Below, piece by piece: positions 6,411 through 7,187 of a stretch of 7,187 nt of DNA; position 1 is the first letter of the stretch, and the number at the start of each line of letters is the position of its first letter. A program made the position numbers and the translations under genes. The notes beneath the pieces are model-generated. The model made no database searches. It was not told where the DNA came from and worked only from the letters and a program-made list of their open reading frames with translations. Source of the stretch: an uncultured Planctomycetaceae bacterium (GTDB lineage: Bacteria > Planctomycetota > Planctomycetia > Pirellulales > UBA1268); assembly GCA_937926325.1 (NCBI GenBank), contig CALAZQ010000035.1, positions 1-7,187 on the forward strand. The letters are read 5' to 3'.

Positions 6411-7187
6411 TCACCCGTTCCAGTCGGTCAAAAATTTTCCTTGTAGGACGCCGGCAGACTGGAACTGTCCGGCAAGGCCACGCTGCACCGTGGCGAGGAG
6501 TTCCCACTGTTGCTGGAGCAGCCGGTGGGCGGTGGCAATCGTGGTCGGCTCGAATTGAATTTCGTCTCCCGGCCGCAGCTGGCCAGCCAGCGGGAGGTCG
6601 GCGGCGATCACCTGACCAAGCACGGCGTAGCCGCCAATCGTCTGGGCATCGGCCAAGAGCAGAATCGGATTGCCGTCGGGAGGCAGCTGAATGGTGCCCG
6701 GCAGCACCGCACGCGAAACGCCGGAGGCTGGAGCCTGTGGCACTCTGCCCCGTAGCCGCAGGCCCATCCGGTCGCTGCTGGCGGTGACCGGGAATGTGGT
6801 TGTGATCAGCGACTTGAGTCCAGCGGTATCAGCAGCGGCCGGAATGAACCGCAGCCGGCAGGGGCGGCCTTGCGTCGGCAACGGAATGAGGCTTGGATCG
6901 AGGCTCCAGCTGAGGCTGTTCGGGACGGCTGGCACAGGACCGGCCGCCAACTGGTCGCCTGCCACCAGCGGTCTGCCGGCTAGGCCGCCGAAGCCGGCTG
7001 GCAGATAGGTGGCCCGGCTGCCCAAAACTGGCGGGACGTCGATGCCACCGGCGATTGCCAGATAGCCTCGGCAGCCGGCGGTCACATGGCCAAGGGCCAG
7101 CGTTTCGCCCGCCCTGATCACAAGGGGCCGCCGCGTCGGCCGGCTGGCAACTGTAGCCCCGGCGAGGGCAATCACGGCATCTGCCTC
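6411..7187 (-). CDS. pxpC: 5-oxoprolinase subunit C, biotin-dependent-carboxyltransferase-like (PxpC), 5' partial
   Basis: The minus-strand frame is open to the right edge, starting EADAVIALAGA, so the N-terminal 50-70 residues are outside the window; 258 residues are visible. The family motifs seen are GYLAIAGGIDVPPVLGSR, then TYLPAGFGGLAGRPLVAGD, SSDRMGLRLRG and PGTIQLPPDGNPILLLAD, followed by QTIGGYAVLGQVIAADLP and LRPGDEIQF. Family members are about 300-330 residues long, and the C-terminus here looks complete. The N-terminal TTVQDxGR motif would be outside. PxpC resembles the carboxyltransferase domain of urea amidolyase but, with PxpB, works in ATP-dependent 5-oxoproline hydrolysis. The pxpA gene follows on the same strand after the palindromic spacer. 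pxpB, or a fused pxpBC, would be expected beyond the right edge. Confidence 0.92.
   Translation of the reverse strand, partial: EADAVIALAGATVASRPTRRPLVIRAGETLALGHVTAGCRGYLAIAGGIDVPPVLGSRATYLPAGFGGLAGRPLVAGDQLAAGPVPAVPNSLSWSLDPSLIPLPTQGRPCRLRFIPAAADTAGLKSLITTTFPVTASSDRMGLRLRGRVPQAPASGVSRAVLPGTIQLPPDGNPILLLADAQTIGGYAVLGQVIAADLPLAGQLRPGDEIQFEPTTIATAHRLLQQQWELLATVQRGLAGQFQSAGVLQGKFLTDWNG

Noticed and set aside
5882..6787. A 301-codon plus-strand frame spanning pxpA, the spacer and pxpC
   Set aside because: It crosses two well-supported minus-strand genes and the palindromic element; its composition is that of an antisense shadow.

Overview
This is a GC-rich window that most likely comes from a planctomycete (Planctomycetota, Pirellulales-like). 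The main reason is the left-hand pair of genes. One is a Planctomycete-type cytochrome c (PSCyt1) plus DUF1549 protein. It is followed with an overlapping start by a Tat-exported DUF1501 protein. These two families are expanded mainly in this phylum and occur there as tandem pairs. No RNA genes, CRISPR arrays, insertion sequences or phage genes were recognised.

The window is split into two convergent blocks. The left block (plus strand, 1-3609) holds the 5'-truncated PSCyt1/DUF1549 gene, the DUF1501 gene, an intergenic hairpin and a divergent shikimate-dehydrogenase-like gene. A possible 42-codon ORF (3606-3734) is coupled to the end of the last gene by an ATGA overlap. The right block (minus strand, 7187 down to 3716) reads pxpC (5' end off the window), a 193-bp spacer containing a long palindromic element, pxpA, a 93-bp spacer, and a secreted FAD-dependent oxidoreductase. 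The blocks meet at a hairpin (3692-3720) that contains the stop codon of the oxidoreductase gene.

Functionally, the PSCyt1/DUF1549 and DUF1501 proteins are expected outside the cytoplasm and probably act together; their substrate is unknown. PxpA and PxpC are two of the three subunits of the ATP-dependent 5-oxoprolinase, which opens 5-oxoproline to glutamate in the cytoplasm. PxpB is not in view and could lie just right of the window. The shikimate-dehydrogenase-like enzyme and the FAD enzyme have no proven link to the others, and I see no single pathway joining all six genes.

The most notable observations are four. (1) The DUF1549 protein has apparently lost nearly all of its DUF1553 half by an in-frame internal deletion, yet keeps the family's C-terminal tail and the coupled start of the next gene. 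(2) A palindromic element of about 133 bp has 17-bp terminal inverted repeats and lies directly after the pxpC stop codon. Its single mismatch becomes a G-U pair only in the pxpC-pxpA transcript. (3) A tiny coupled ORF follows the aroE-like gene. (4) The aroE-like protein lacks the usual shikimate-binding serine pair. None of this proves a new system.
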